Shown here: piece after piece, positions 43,762 to 52,921 of the stretch | Position numbering within the stretch: the stretch's first letter is position 1 | How the letters are laid out: each line of letters starts with the position of its first letter | NCBI GenBank assembly: GCA_964587885.1 | Contig: CAZPME010000012.1 | Span: forward strand, 1 to 57,514 | DNA length: 57,514 bases | Direction of reading: 5' to 3' | Source: UBA60 sp964587885 | Lineage (GTDB): Archaea; Thermoplasmatota; Poseidoniia; Poseidoniales; Poseidoniaceae | Notes under the pieces: generated by a model | The model's database searches: none | Seen by the model: only the letters and a program-made list of their open reading frames with translations | What the model was told of the DNA's origin: nothing | Translations under genes and position numbers: made by a program

Positions 43762-45540
43762 TCATCCATTATTCATCTCGACACCGACATATGGTTTATC
43801 GATATCAAGTTGGGTGACATATAGTCCAGATGTAATACAAGACATGTAAGTATAACCATCAAGGTATTCAGCCGCCCAAAGAAAAGGAATCCAGCCGAAG
43901 TCATAGTATTGTGAATCCATTGGTTCTCCATATTCACCACCATGGGGGAGGTAGAAACCAATTGTGGCTGCGACATTAGATTCATTTGTTGACATCTTAC
44001 TGTGTCCAGCAGCAATCAATGTTTCAACATCCACAATCCACAATCCACCATGATAATGTCCGATATAGAGGCGTCCATCCCAATCGCCACCCAAACTATT
44101 GTCAGGTAGGCTATCGTCATTGGTAGGGAAATAAACACTATCGAGGTTATGGGGGCTGAATAATAACCATTCTTCCCCATCTGGATATGCTTTACAATCA
44201 CTACCAAAACAGTGCTCCTCTGCCGTGGGTATTTCCCAAGTTGTGTAAAGCGTTGGTTGGAAGTGAAGGTTACCATTATTCAAAGTATAGTTAGTGGTAT
44301 CGAGGAGATATGTCATCCCTGCCCCTTCACTAGTACTCAACACCTCAACCGCAAGGGTCGTTAAATGACGAAGTGAACCATCTCCGCCGAGGTGACTCGT
44401 GTCGACCATTTCAGGAAAAGGCTCTGCATAATGGATGTATGAAGCACGCCCACCGTTTTCATTCCCAGTCGGACCACTATCTAATTCACCATCACCATCT
44501 AGGTCGGCGAAATCATCCCAGTGGCCCACCTCAGGTGCGCGCCAGTTACACATTGCTTGTGTACCTCCAGCGGCTCGACAGGTTGAACCATGAAACAAAT
44601 ACAATGCAGGTGAATTTACTGGGTGGGGGACGTCGGAAATATCGAAGATGCGCAATCCAGCCTCCCAGTAGGCGCCATAAATGTAAGTTTGACCATATCG
44701 GGGATCGGATTGGTCGGTACCCGGCCATGTTTGACTTGTCATATCATGAATGTATATCCAACCTCCACGGGTAGTGTCCCATGCAACTTCTGCTTCACCA
44801 ACTTTGACGATACGCGGCAATCCTTGTAATGCATCAAAGTTGAGGTGAGCGATGGTAATACCACCACATGCATCTCCTTGGCCAATATCGCATTGGTCAT
44901 AATCAGGGTTAGCGACAAGTAAGTACCACTGACCATCAATCATCTGTGTGTATAGGTTGTGAGGGCCGGTCGGGTGGTCGAAATCATACCATGAATCAAC
45001 ATAGCGAGGATTGGCTTTGTCGGTGACATCAATAAGGGTGACTGAAACTTGAATAGGGTCATTCCAATTACCCACATTCGGGTCAGCATAACCCGGGTCG
45101 ACTAATTGATTTTGTAAAATCAAAAACTCATCGCCATTCCACTCAATATATTTAACGTCCAAAACTTGAGTGTTCGGGTCATTGTATATTCCGACAACAG
45201 TCGTATTGTAGGGATCGGTCACGTCGGTAATATGCACCTCACTCCACCCTGCCTGATAGGCATAAGTTCGCCCATCAGGCGCCTCCATTACTTGGACTTC
45301 AGCATTACCTGGATTGGATAATTTGTTATAACTCGCAAACTCAATATTGTCGGTAGATAAATTATGGGACGATGAATTGCGGTGGTCGTGATCAGCACTT
45401 TGAATAAGTGGGTCAACAGCAAAATAATCACTGAATTCACCCATATCAGACGAATCATCGTCTACTAAGATGGCATAGGCTCCCAGCATTGAGCCACCAG
45501 TAATGAGGAGCAAAGCCAAGGCGATGACTCGAATGTCCAT
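43762..45540 (-). CDS. Secreted LVIVD-like beta-propeller protein
   Basis: A 592-residue protein with an N-terminal membrane/signal segment (RVIALALLLITGGSMLGAYA). The long extracellular region has repeated strands of the LVIVD kind: VHITDVTDPYNTTVVGIY, VTLIDVTDKANPRYV, LRIFDISDVPHPVN and LWIVDVETLIAAG. A fragment with DFADLDGDGELDSG suggests calcium binding. Such propellers are usually scaffolds or binding proteins, and no enzyme motif is visible. The ATG at 45540 is preferred to a TTG at 45552. It shares a short promoter region with the divergent cupredoxin-like gene. Confidence 0.75.
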   Translation of the reverse strand: MDIRVIALALLLITGGSMLGAYAILVDDDSSDMGEFSDYFAVDPLIQSADHDHRNSSSHNLSTDNIEFASYNKLSNPGNAEVQVMEAPDGRTYAYQAGWSEVHITDVTDPYNTTVVGIYNDPNTQVLDVKYIEWNGDEFLILQNQLVDPGYADPNVGNWNDPIQVSVTLIDVTDKANPRYVDSWYDFDHPTGPHNLYTQMIDGQWYLLVANPDYDQCDIGQGDACGGITIAHLNFDALQGLPRIVKVGEAEVAWDTTRGGWIYIHDMTSQTWPGTDQSDPRYGQTYIYGAYWEAGLRIFDISDVPHPVNSPALYLFHGSTCRAAGGTQAMCNWRAPEVGHWDDFADLDGDGELDSGPTGNENGGRASYIHYAEPFPEMVDTSHLGGDGSLRHLTTLAVEVLSTSEGAGMTYLLDTTNYTLNNGNLHFQPTLYTTWEIPTAEEHCFGSDCKAYPDGEEWLLFSPHNLDSVYFPTNDDSLPDNSLGGDWDGRLYIGHYHGGLWIVDVETLIAAGHSKMSTNESNVAATIGFYLPHGGEYGEPMDSQYYDFGWIPFLWAAEYLDGYTYMSCITSGLYVTQLDIDKPYVGVEMNNG

Positions 45541-45560
45541 TGGCACACCCAACTTGTCGG

Positions 45561-45571
45561 TTTTTATTTAT
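45561..45571. promoter_or_regulatory. Shared TATA-like element of two divergent genes
   Basis: TTTTTATTTAT lies in the 54-base gap, 24 bases before the plus-strand ATG (45595) and 21 bases from the minus-strand ATG (45540). Read on the minus strand it is ATAAATAAAAA. It could serve both genes, and the distances would make both transcripts leaderless or nearly so. Confidence 0.4.
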
Positions 45572-45594
45572 CCTCGCACGCTTGGCGCAGTACT

Positions 45595-46194
45595 ATGAAG
45601 GGCGTGGTCGCGGCGGTAATCGGCCTCTTTGCGCTGGCATTTTTTGTACCATTAAATGCCTCTGCGCACGAGCCAGACACTTTCACAGTCATCGTGCGAA
45701 ATGATTCCCACTCCCCAAGCACAGTTGTTGTTTATGTTAATGATACAGTCCAATACAAGAATGAAGACCACCGTGAAAATGTCACTCATTATGTTGGTTT
45801 TGACAGTAATGGCGACGGGGATTTTGACGACATAGGAGAATTTGGCTCAGGACCACTCAACGCTACCTGTGATTGGACAAATGATTCTAATTGTCGTACG
45901 GCATGGATTTTCAAAATCAACAATTCGGACTATGCTGGTGATTATGAACTAATCGATTATACTAATACTAACGAGACATACAACGTTTCACTTGTAATCT
46001 TAACAGACACACATACTGAAGCCCCATCTCCAAATATAGGTGATTGTTTTGGTGATTGCGAAGAAGAAATTTCTGAAGAAAGCGAAGTAGATGAGGAGCT
46101 AAGTTCGACCGACCTATTACAACGAGGTGGGGCATTTTTCTTAGTTTTAGCAGCGATATTAGCAATATCAATTCATGCAAATCGAAAGAACTGA
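45595..46194 (+). CDS. Secreted cupredoxin-like protein with C-terminal anchor
   Basis: A 199-residue protein: signal peptide (about 1-24, ending NASAH), then a beta domain opening with FTVIVRNDSHSPSTVVVYVN and DTVQYKNEDHRENVTHYV, a cupredoxin-like strand order with histidines. DNDGD-like acidic loops, two cysteines (CDWTNDSNC) and an acidic linker follow. A last membrane segment (GGAFFLVLAAILAISI) and a basic tail end the protein. Copper binding is possible, but the full type 1 ligand set is not clear. The ATG at 45595 lies close behind the shared TATA-like element. It is convergent with the next gene, whose stop lies two bases away. Confidence 0.65.
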   Translation: MKGVVAAVIGLFALAFFVPLNASAHEPDTFTVIVRNDSHSPSTVVVYVNDTVQYKNEDHRENVTHYVGFDSNGDGDFDDIGEFGSGPLNATCDWTNDSNCRTAWIFKINNSDYAGDYELIDYTNTNETYNVSLVILTDTHTEAPSPNIGDCFGDCEEEISEESEVDEELSSTDLLQRGGAFFLVLAAILAISIHANRKN

Positions 46195-46195
46195 A

Positions 46196-46747
46196 TTAAC
46201 TGCTTTTGATACCCCAGCCCACCATCATAGCGCCCAGGGAGCCACATATCATCGCGGCAATTGTCGCCAAACGAACAGTGTAAAGATACTCTATGTGGGC
46301 AGTCTTGCCACCACCTTCGGCCGAACTCCCAGCGACAAACCTAAAGTCACCATCACCGACCTCCCAATTCAATTCCCCATTGGTATCTGGGCCGCCAGCA
46401 ACGAATACTAAATCCTCAGTATCACAGAGCAGCATATCATCAGTAGTAGTTGTGCAATTTTCGGATTGACTCGACTCAACCACACCTATCCAAGCCTCTG
46501 GAACATCCCATGTGGCATCTACCTCGACTGAAATTATTGAAGCGAGGTAGTCTGGAATCGGTACAGCAGTATCAAGCATCATCGCCTTGTCGCAATAACT
46601 GGAATTTATACCCGCGTTTTGTAATTCAGTAGATGAGCATGAGGGAACATCAACATCAGTTTGACCGGAATCAGAATATCCCGACAATCCCGAAAATACC
46701 GAGATTGCCATTAAAGCAGCACCTAATAAAATCCACATTATTTTCAT
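46196..46747 (-). CDS. Hypothetical membrane protein with two spans
   Basis: This 183-residue protein has a hydrophobic N-terminal segment (IMWILLGAALMAISVFS) and another at the C-terminus (LATIAAMICGSLGAMMVGWGI). Between them is an acidic extracellular domain with five cysteines (near residues 37, 52, 98 and 107 and in the last segment). I do not recognise the family. Its position next to the cupredoxin-like gene may be fortuitous, as the two converge. Confidence 0.55.
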   Translation of the reverse strand: MKIMWILLGAALMAISVFSGLSGYSDSGQTDVDVPSCSSTELQNAGINSSYCDKAMMLDTAVPIPDYLASIISVEVDATWDVPEAWIGVVESSQSENCTTTTDDMLLCDTEDLVFVAGGPDTNGELNWEVGDGDFRFVAGSSAEGGGKTAHIEYLYTVRLATIAAMICGSLGAMMVGWGIKSS

Positions 46748-46810
46748 ATTTTTACCTCAAATAGTTATGAGCACACCCGTAATCTTCACACTTAGTGCGT
46801 CCGAGCCACC

Positions 46811-47800
46811 TCATCTATTAGTTACTATTTGGGAAAAATCAGTGGGTGCGCGTGGAACTCCATCCTCATCATCAACAACCCGTGAAGTCAATTCAATTCC
46901 AGTAATGTGACGCCATTCAATACTACGGCGCTGGGAACTACCTGCTCGCTTGTAATTCAATTTTCCATCAGGGAATGCTTCACAAGTATCGAAAACCCCA
47001 TCTTTATCTGCAATATCAAGGTACAACCTTGGGCGTTTAAATAATGCCTTCAATAATGATCTATCGGCATTTACTCTAATTTTTGTAATTCTATCACGGT
47101 GTTGATAAAACAACTCTTCAATCGGCCCACTATTGGTTGAAGTAGAGAATACATCTCCATTGATTGTTTGCCCCCCCCAAAGGTGCAATGTATCCCAAGA
47201 ACCAAGGCGATCAAGAGTTGCAGCTAAGGCCACATCAGCAGGGCTCAAGCCATCTTTAGAGGGGTCAACACCTCCTGAATTAGGGAGGTAATTGAGAATA
47301 TCATTTAGTGACCAGCAATCATCTCTTCCTTGAACCGAAGGGGGAACCTCGAGATTGTGATTGCTGAAAATTACGAAAGGCCGCATACTTACTGAGAAGA
47401 ATTCACTTGCCCCGTGGTGGTGTTGTAAAATTGTCCCTTTCAATTTTATAGTCCCAAATACATCACCATGATCCATTTCCTCCCCACTTCTTCGGTGTTG
47501 AATCACTTTTTCTTTCCCATCTTCCTGGATAACTTCCATATTCCCAGACCAATGTTTTTGCTCAATCAAGAGAACCTCTTCCCCTCCAACTACAATACAG
47601 TCAATTTCCCTTCGCCGCCCGTTCTTGTTTGGTATGCGTAAACCTTCCCAAATACGCCAATGCGTACCCTTAATTCCGGCGGCGATAATTTTGGTTAGGT
47701 GCTCTTCGGCCTCCCTTCCTGCTACTTCATGCCCCCGCGGCAAAAACTTCTTGCGTTGAGCAACCGCCTCTTTTAGGCGCCGACCCAACCACATTTTCAT
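46811..47800 (-). CDS. NERD-domain protein (nuclease-related)
   Basis: A 329-residue protein whose first half is a NERD domain. It has the nuclease-like acidic set: E30 (GREAEEHL), D67 in RREIDCIVV and E80-x-K82 in LLIEQKHWSG. The second half is of unclear fold and may be a substrate- or partner-binding region. NERD domains are predicted to act on DNA or RNA and occur with repair or defence functions. Its ATG overlaps the stop of the HAD phosphatase gene (ATGA, 47797-47800), so the two are translated together after the geranylgeranyl reductase gene. Confidence 0.75.
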   Translation of the reverse strand: MKMWLGRRLKEAVAQRKKFLPRGHEVAGREAEEHLTKIIAAGIKGTHWRIWEGLRIPNKNGRRREIDCIVVGGEEVLLIEQKHWSGNMEVIQEDGKEKVIQHRRSGEEMDHGDVFGTIKLKGTILQHHHGASEFFSVSMRPFVIFSNHNLEVPPSVQGRDDCWSLNDILNYLPNSGGVDPSKDGLSPADVALAATLDRLGSWDTLHLWGGQTINGDVFSTSTNSGPIEELFYQHRDRITKIRVNADRSLLKALFKRPRLYLDIADKDGVFDTCEAFPDGKLNYKRAGSSQRRSIEWRHITGIELTSRVVDDEDGVPRAPTDFSQIVTNR

Positions 47801-48588
47801 ACCCCAGGCAGCATATCAGCGACCGAGGCGACAACCAAATCGGGCTGTTGAGGGCAATCTACTATGTCGGCTTCATTTGCCTCTCCCGAAAGGACAAGGA
47901 CACCCATAACACCTGCGCGATTAGCCATCTCTATATCGGTATAGAGGCGGTCGCCGAACATTGCACATTGGTTTGGTTCAAGCCCCAACTCAGCAATTTT
48001 ATGCAATATCATCCCAGCGTTTGGCTTACCACAAATGTGGACTGGATTTACCCCCGTTGTTGCTTTGAATAAAGCTAGGAAGGCTCCCGTATCAGGCAAA
48101 CCTCCACGCGGGTCGGGACATACCATATCGGGGTGGCTAACTACAAGTGGAACGCCGGCATGAAGATGAACGCTGGCCTGTTCTAATTTAGCATAAGTCA
48201 CTTCAGTATCATATCCCAGAACAACAAATTGTGGAGTCACACTATCGGTAGTAATACTTGCAGATTCAAGCATTGAGGCCATGCCTGATGTACCAACCAA
48301 ATATGTTTGAGTAATTCCATTCGTTGTCAACCAAGCCAATAAATCATGAGTAGATAGTAGGATTTCATCATTATTTGTTGGGATGCCAAGGTTTTGTAAT
48401 TTAGTCACATATTGTTCGACCGAACGACTAGAGTTATTTGACAGGAAAAAGCGCTGGATTCCATTCTGCTCAAGGCGGTCAAGAAATTCAATCGCCCCAT
48501 CAATCAATTCCTTACCATGATAGATAGTCCCATCAAGGTCGAGAAAGGCAACCTTAACCCCGTTCATATCCACTCCAAAATCATTCAT
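47797..48588 (-). CDS. HAD-superfamily phosphatase, NagD-like (class IIA)
   Basis: A 263-residue HAD phosphatase. Motif I is FLDLDGTIYHG (the two Asp are nucleophile and acid/base), motif II is FLSNNSSRS, and the motif III/IV region is GKPNAGMI and MFGDRLYTDIEMANRAG. The cap between motifs II and III is the class IIA (NagD, p-nitrophenyl phosphatase, phosphoglycolate phosphatase) type. The substrate is probably a small phosphate ester. The gene lies 13 bases after the geranylgeranyl reductase gene and overlaps the NERD gene, so it is the middle of a three-gene operon. Confidence 0.87.
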   Translation of the reverse strand: MNDFGVDMNGVKVAFLDLDGTIYHGKELIDGAIEFLDRLEQNGIQRFFLSNNSSRSVEQYVTKLQNLGIPTNNDEILLSTHDLLAWLTTNGITQTYLVGTSGMASMLESASITTDSVTPQFVVLGYDTEVTYAKLEQASVHLHAGVPLVVSHPDMVCPDPRGGLPDTGAFLALFKATTGVNPVHICGKPNAGMILHKIAELGLEPNQCAMFGDRLYTDIEMANRAGVMGVLVLSGEANEADIVDCPQQPDLVVASVADMLPGV

Positions 48589-48601
48589 AGCATCAAATCC
48601 T

Positions 48602-49999
48602 TCAAAATAACAGAGTCTTCAAAATAAACCATTTACTATGTAATTTGGCTTGGTCTTCTTTATTTGCCAGCACCTCTGTTAACATTTCCTGTAATGCTGG
48701 TTTTCTTGAAGCCTTCCGCAGGAACCAACCTAATAACCACTTCTTACGTACCATTTTCTGCATACTGTATTCATTGGTTAAGGTAGATCCGAGATCAGCC
48801 CACACAGCCTCTTGATGGGCCAATCCTGCTTCTAGAGGGTAACCACTCGCATGGACATCTGGGTCAAATGATTCAGCAGCTAATCTGCCGCTGATAAAAG
48901 CGTGTGAGACCCCTTCGCCGGAAAACCCTCCGACCAAACTTGCCGCATCTCCAATACAAACAGCGCCTTGCATAAACGCTCGCCTAGGTTGGTGCGACTC
49001 CAACCTCTTCTTTGGACGCGGGTCGCCGAAGGGCAACTGCCAACCGCGTGAACTACCTTCAACCAACTTTGCATTTGCAAACCGTGGCGCAAAAGAAGGA
49101 TGTGAGGTGATGAGTTCGTCTTGCAATGCTTTGAGTTTCTTTTTACTATTGCTGAGGTCAGATAGCAACATGCCGATGCCGACATTACAGACGCCCTCCC
49201 CAACTCCGAACAGCCAAAAATATCCATTTGCCATATTGTCGGTAAAGTGGATTTCAATATTCCCTTGGTTTTCAGTAAAACCTTCGACATTGCGCCAGTA
49301 TTGGCGATACCCAGCACACATGTGCTGGCGTATCAACATTGATTCTCCATAAGTGTCCTTGACTAATCCTCTTGCAACCGGACAATTGTAGCCTCCAGCA
49401 CCTATTGTAAATGGGGCGTAGAATACCAATTCATCCACTCCTTCATCTCCCCGGGTCCCAGCAATACCGATAACGCGTCGACTATCGCCACTACCATTAC
49501 CTGGGTCTTCTCCACCGGCCCCATCATCGTAGAGAATTTGCTTAACAGTAAAGCCTTGAATTACAGCCCCACCATTATTGATTACTACCTCACTCGCCCG
49601 ATTAAACAATAACCAATCAGTTCTTATTCGGGGCAGAGAATAGCCAGCCTCATTTACCGCTAAATCTTCTTCAGGCAAAGGGACATTCACGAAATTTTTC
49701 CCATCAGAAAATGTAATTCCTAGAACACGGAAGTGTGCCCCCTTTTCTAGTTGGGTTTTAATTCCCATATCGGCAATAAAGCCAAGGCTTCTGCCGCCGA
49801 CGGCATCTCCACAAATTTTTGTCTCGGGAAAGACCCGCTTTTCCAACAGCAAGACCTTTGCTCCACGTTTGGCCGAATAGTAGGCTGCAGCACTGCCACC
49901 TGGCCCACCACCGACTACAATAACGTCAAATTTTGCACCAGAGGGGGGAATTGGACCGGAGTCAATTTCGCCTTCCCAGAAACACTCATCGCGTAGCAT
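48602..49999 (-). CDS. Geranylgeranyl reductase family protein
   Basis: A 465-residue FAD enzyme of the geranylgeranyl reductase family, which saturates the isoprenoid chains of archaeal lipids. The Rossmann motif is VIVVGGGPGGSAAAYYSAKRG, with the acid LLLEKR. The family CxGD motif is KICGDAVGG, and CIGDAASLVGGFSGEGVSHA is the second FAD motif. A late region rich in aromatic and basic residues may contact membrane. The ATG at 49999 fits. With the GGGP synthase and ferredoxin at 25-27 kb it gives this window several parts of the lipid pathway. First gene of the operon with the HAD and NERD genes. Confidence 0.88.
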   Translation of the reverse strand: MLRDECFWEGEIDSGPIPPSGAKFDVIVVGGGPGGSAAAYYSAKRGAKVLLLEKRVFPETKICGDAVGGRSLGFIADMGIKTQLEKGAHFRVLGITFSDGKNFVNVPLPEEDLAVNEAGYSLPRIRTDWLLFNRASEVVINNGGAVIQGFTVKQILYDDGAGGEDPGNGSGDSRRVIGIAGTRGDEGVDELVFYAPFTIGAGGYNCPVARGLVKDTYGESMLIRQHMCAGYRQYWRNVEGFTENQGNIEIHFTDNMANGYFWLFGVGEGVCNVGIGMLLSDLSNSKKKLKALQDELITSHPSFAPRFANAKLVEGSSRGWQLPFGDPRPKKRLESHQPRRAFMQGAVCIGDAASLVGGFSGEGVSHAFISGRLAAESFDPDVHASGYPLEAGLAHQEAVWADLGSTLTNEYSMQKMVRKKWLLGWFLRKASRKPALQEMLTEVLANKEDQAKLHSKWFILKTLLF

Positions 50000-50154
50000 G
50001 TTGACCCCAACGAGGTGGACATTACCCTGCGGATGATGAGGGTTTTGGACTCCACTCCTTGTATCGCATTTCCTAAAGGGCGATTATCAAAGGAAATGAT
50101 TTAACCATCAATGAAAAATAAACTTCATCGAATAGAAAGGTTAGGGGGGGGTCT

Positions 50155-51084
50155 TTGGCATACACATTAATTGGGCGAGAACAAGTAACAGACTTACTGA
50201 AATTAGCTGGCCTTGGAGTGGATGAAACTGAATTAATCAGTATACAGCCCCTCAAAGGGGGTTGGGCCAATTCTAATTTCATTCTCACTTTAAAAAATAA
50301 TACAAAATTGGTCCTCAAAGGGTGGGATGAAAGGCCACCTGAAGAGGTGAAACAAGTCACACAAAGCACACTATGGCTATCTGAACACGGTTGCCCTACT
50401 CCGGTGCCGATGGAATTACAAAACGGCGAGAGGATGGCGATTGTAGATGGGATGGCTTGGATGATTATCCCGTTTATTGAGGGCGGCTGGCTTCCCACCG
50501 ACACAGCATCATTATTCGATCTCGGGCAGGTATTGGCAAATCTACACTCAATTCCAGACACCATCATCATTCCACGTAATTTCGCCTTTGGATTTGATTA
50601 TTGGGAGAAGTTATCAACGACAGCAATTTCTGAGAACATAGGAGTAGAGTTCGCTAAATTATTAGCCACAGAGGCAACAGCCTTACGAGAGAAAATCCCG
50701 ACCAATTTACCACACGGAATAATCCATGCTGACCTTTTTCCTGACAATGTAATTGGTATTGAAGGAAAGGTATTGGCCTTACTTGACTTTGAGGAAATTT
50801 GTATTGGGCCATTTGTATTTGATATAATGATGACTTATGCTGGATTTGGCTGGAAAGATGGCCAACCATTGAAAGAATCTTTACAAGCCCTCCTTGACGG
50901 CTATCAATCGATACGAAAACTAACACCAGAAGAGCTCGCGGCCCTTCCAGATTTCCATCGTTACGCCACATTATCGATTGCAGCGTGGCGATTTTGGCAA
51001 TTCATGATAAAAATTCCAGACACTAAACACGCTGATCGTTATCTCGAGATGGTTGGGCGCTTGAATGTAGATTTACCCTTATAG
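50155..51084 (+). CDS. Aminoglycoside phosphotransferase-fold kinase, homoserine-kinase-like
   Basis: A 309-residue kinase of the APH/choline kinase fold. The N lobe has PLKGGWANSNFILTL and LVLKGW (ATP-binding Lys). The catalytic loop is LPHGIIHADLFPDNVI and the metal Asp lies in LALLDFEEICIGP. This pattern matches ThrB2-type homoserine kinases (family HGDLFxDN). The nearby Lrp regulator and cystathionine gamma-synthase support a role in homoserine and methionine/threonine metabolism, but other small-molecule kinases share the fold. The start is a TTG at 50155 after a GGGGGGG stretch. Confidence 0.72.
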   Translation: MAYTLIGREQVTDLLKLAGLGVDETELISIQPLKGGWANSNFILTLKNNTKLVLKGWDERPPEEVKQVTQSTLWLSEHGCPTPVPMELQNGERMAIVDGMAWMIIPFIEGGWLPTDTASLFDLGQVLANLHSIPDTIIIPRNFAFGFDYWEKLSTTAISENIGVEFAKLLATEATALREKIPTNLPHGIIHADLFPDNVIGIEGKVLALLDFEEICIGPFVFDIMMTYAGFGWKDGQPLKESLQALLDGYQSIRKLTPEELAALPDFHRYATLSIAAWRFWQFMIKIPDTKHADRYLEMVGRLNVDLPL

Positions 51085-51116
51085 AAACAATATTTTCGTA
51101 TTCTAGATTATACTAA

Positions 51117-51593
51117 TCAACTCAACATTCCAGCTTTCCCCTCAAAGTCATAAAATGAAACCATTGTATGGGTGCGACCAACCCCTTCATGATGGGAAAG
51201 TGAGTCTAAAATTGCATCCCCGAGGGCATCCATACTACTAGCAACCACTTCAATCAGGAAATCCCAATCTCCAGTAACAATATGGCATGAGACGACAAAC
51301 GGCAATTCACAAATTTTCTTTGCAATTTCCCGCCGGTCATCCTGACTACGATGCCACGCTTGTCGTTCATAGGTGGCCTGAATAAAACCGTGTAGAGGTT
51401 GGCCTAATTTAGTCCGGTCAAGCCGAGGAGAAAAACCAGTAATGATTTCTTTCTCTACTAACTTTTTGAGGCGATCATGTACGGTTACCCTCGGTAGACC
51501 GAGCCGGTCGGCCATAGCCTGTATTGAAATCCGCCCATCGTCACGTAGTACGTCGATAATTGCTGAATCTTTCTCGTCAAGGTCGCCGTACAT
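51117..51593 (-). CDS. Lrp/AsnC-family transcription regulator
   Basis: A 158-residue regulator. The N-terminal winged helix-turn-helix (DEKDSAIIDVLRDDGRISI, MADRLGLPRVTVHDRLKKL) is followed by the RAM effector-binding domain with VSCHIVTGDWDFLIEV and GVGRTHTMVSFYDF. Lrp proteins sense amino acids and control amino-acid metabolism. I chose the ATG at 51593; the longer frame starts without family support. It is divergent from cystathionine gamma-synthase, and repeated CCGACGATT motifs lie between the two genes. Confidence 0.9.
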   Translation of the reverse strand: MYGDLDEKDSAIIDVLRDDGRISIQAMADRLGLPRVTVHDRLKKLVEKEIITGFSPRLDRTKLGQPLHGFIQATYERQAWHRSQDDRREIAKKICELPFVVSCHIVTGDWDFLIEVVASSMDALGDAILDSLSHHEGVGRTHTMVSFYDFEGKAGMLS

Positions 51594-51605
51594 TGAAACC
51601 CCTCT

Positions 51606-51756
51606 AATCGTCGGCCTTTTTGACCCTATCCGACAAATCGTCGGTATAATGTGTGATTTTACCGTTATTATCGACACCCGTCAACAGAATTAGCCGTCGA
51701 GTTGATGGTAAAGGGGCGCTTGAGATAATTAGGTAGTAATAATGACCGACGATTTG
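51606..51756. promoter_or_regulatory. Repeated operator-like motif between lrp and cystathionine gamma-synthase
   Basis: Three copies of a CCGACGATT-type word occur here. AATCGTCGG is at 51606-51614. A perfect inverted repeat, CCGAC-AAATC-GTCGG, is at 51630-51644. CCGACGATTTG is at 51746-51756, covering the first codons of the synthase gene. The first two are about three helical turns apart. Palindromic, spaced sites next to a divergent Lrp gene fit auto-regulation and control of the target gene; this is inference. Confidence 0.5.
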
Positions 51757-52917
51757 CCCCCCAATGCTAGATTTGCCACGCGAGGAATCCATGCTGGAAC
51801 CCAACACATTGAAGGAGCAGTAAATACTCCTATTTTCCAATCTTCAACTTATCATTTGACCGAAGAGCGATATGCGGGTTGGGCTGCCGGCGCCCAACAC
51901 ACATTGCTCTATTCTCGTTTATCCAGCGTCAATAGTGAAGCGGTGGTGCAGAAGATCTGCGCTCTAGAAGGCGCTGAAGACGGTGAGTTATTCGCCAGCG
52001 GAATGGCAGCAATTTCTACCGTACTTCTCGGCTTACTAAATCAGGGAGATCACATAGTTGCATCCCCAGATGTTTATGGTGGCACTTATGGTTTAATGAC
52101 CGACGACTTACCACGTTTTGGCATTGAAGTAGCGATGGCTGATATGCGAGACCCAGCCTCATATGAGGCCGCGATACAAGAAAACACAAAAATCCTCTAT
52201 ATTGAAACACTTTCTAATCCGGCCCTCAAGGTTTGCGATATTACAGCGATGTCTACAATTGCCAAGCGGCATAACTTGCTTTTGGTGATTGATAACACCT
52301 TCACTTCACCCTGGGCCACCAATCCAATCACCATGGGGTGCGACCTCGTCATTCACTCGACTACCAAGTATCTAGGAGGTCATAGCCAAATCGTTGGAGG
52401 CGCCGTAGTGGGGCGAGCAGATCTAATTGCAGACTTGTTCACCAACAAGGTGCATTTTGGTGGAGCGCCCGACCCCCATTCTGCGTATTTGCTTGAGCAA
52501 GGAATGCGCACACTTCATGCTAGGATGCCTATCCATGTTGCCAATTCTTTGGAATTAGCCGAACGTTTAGCCGAACACGACAGCATTCTTAGCGTAGTTC
52601 ACCCCAACCACCCATCACATCCAGATTTTGAGGTAGCGCAGCGTATTCTCCCCAAGGGAACTGGAATGCTTTCTTTTGTTGTGGGTGGTGGCGACGATGG
52701 CGCCATGAATTTCATGCGCCGATTAAAAATCATCTTCGAGGCAACTAGTCTTGGTGGAGTTGAATCATTGATTGAAGTGCCTGCTACATCATCGCATATG
52801 TTTGTGCCAGAAGATGTTCGTATTTCTTCCGGAGTTGTTCCGGGATTTGTTAGAATGAGTGTAGGAATTGAGGATGTTGAAGACCTTTGGGAAGACATTT
52901 CCCAAGCCTTAGAGTGA
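51742..52917 (+). CDS. metB: Cystathionine gamma-synthase / PLP Cys-Met metabolism enzyme
   Basis: A 391-residue PLP enzyme of the Cys/Met metabolism family. The PLP Lys is in HSTTKYLGGHS (K209). Other landmarks are YSRLSSVN near the N-terminus, ASGMAAIST (phosphate binding) and LVIDNTFTSPWATNP (Asp contacting the pyridine nitrogen), and the C-terminal stretch ending in FVRMSVGIEDVEDL. The family includes cystathionine gamma-synthase, gamma-lyase, methionine gamma-lyase and O-acylhomoserine sulfhydrylase, which sequence reading cannot separate safely. The homoserine-kinase-like gene nearby favours a biosynthetic role from activated homoserine. It starts with ATG at 51742 inside a putative operator. 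Confidence 0.85.
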   Translation: MTDDLPPNARFATRGIHAGTQHIEGAVNTPIFQSSTYHLTEERYAGWAAGAQHTLLYSRLSSVNSEAVVQKICALEGAEDGELFASGMAAISTVLLGLLNQGDHIVASPDVYGGTYGLMTDDLPRFGIEVAMADMRDPASYEAAIQENTKILYIETLSNPALKVCDITAMSTIAKRHNLLLVIDNTFTSPWATNPITMGCDLVIHSTTKYLGGHSQIVGGAVVGRADLIADLFTNKVHFGGAPDPHSAYLLEQGMRTLHARMPIHVANSLELAERLAEHDSILSVVHPNHPSHPDFEVAQRILPKGTGMLSFVVGGGDDGAMNFMRRLKIIFEATSLGGVESLIEVPATSSHMFVPEDVRISSGVVPGFVRMSVGIEDVEDLWEDISQALE

Positions 52918-52921
52918 AAAT

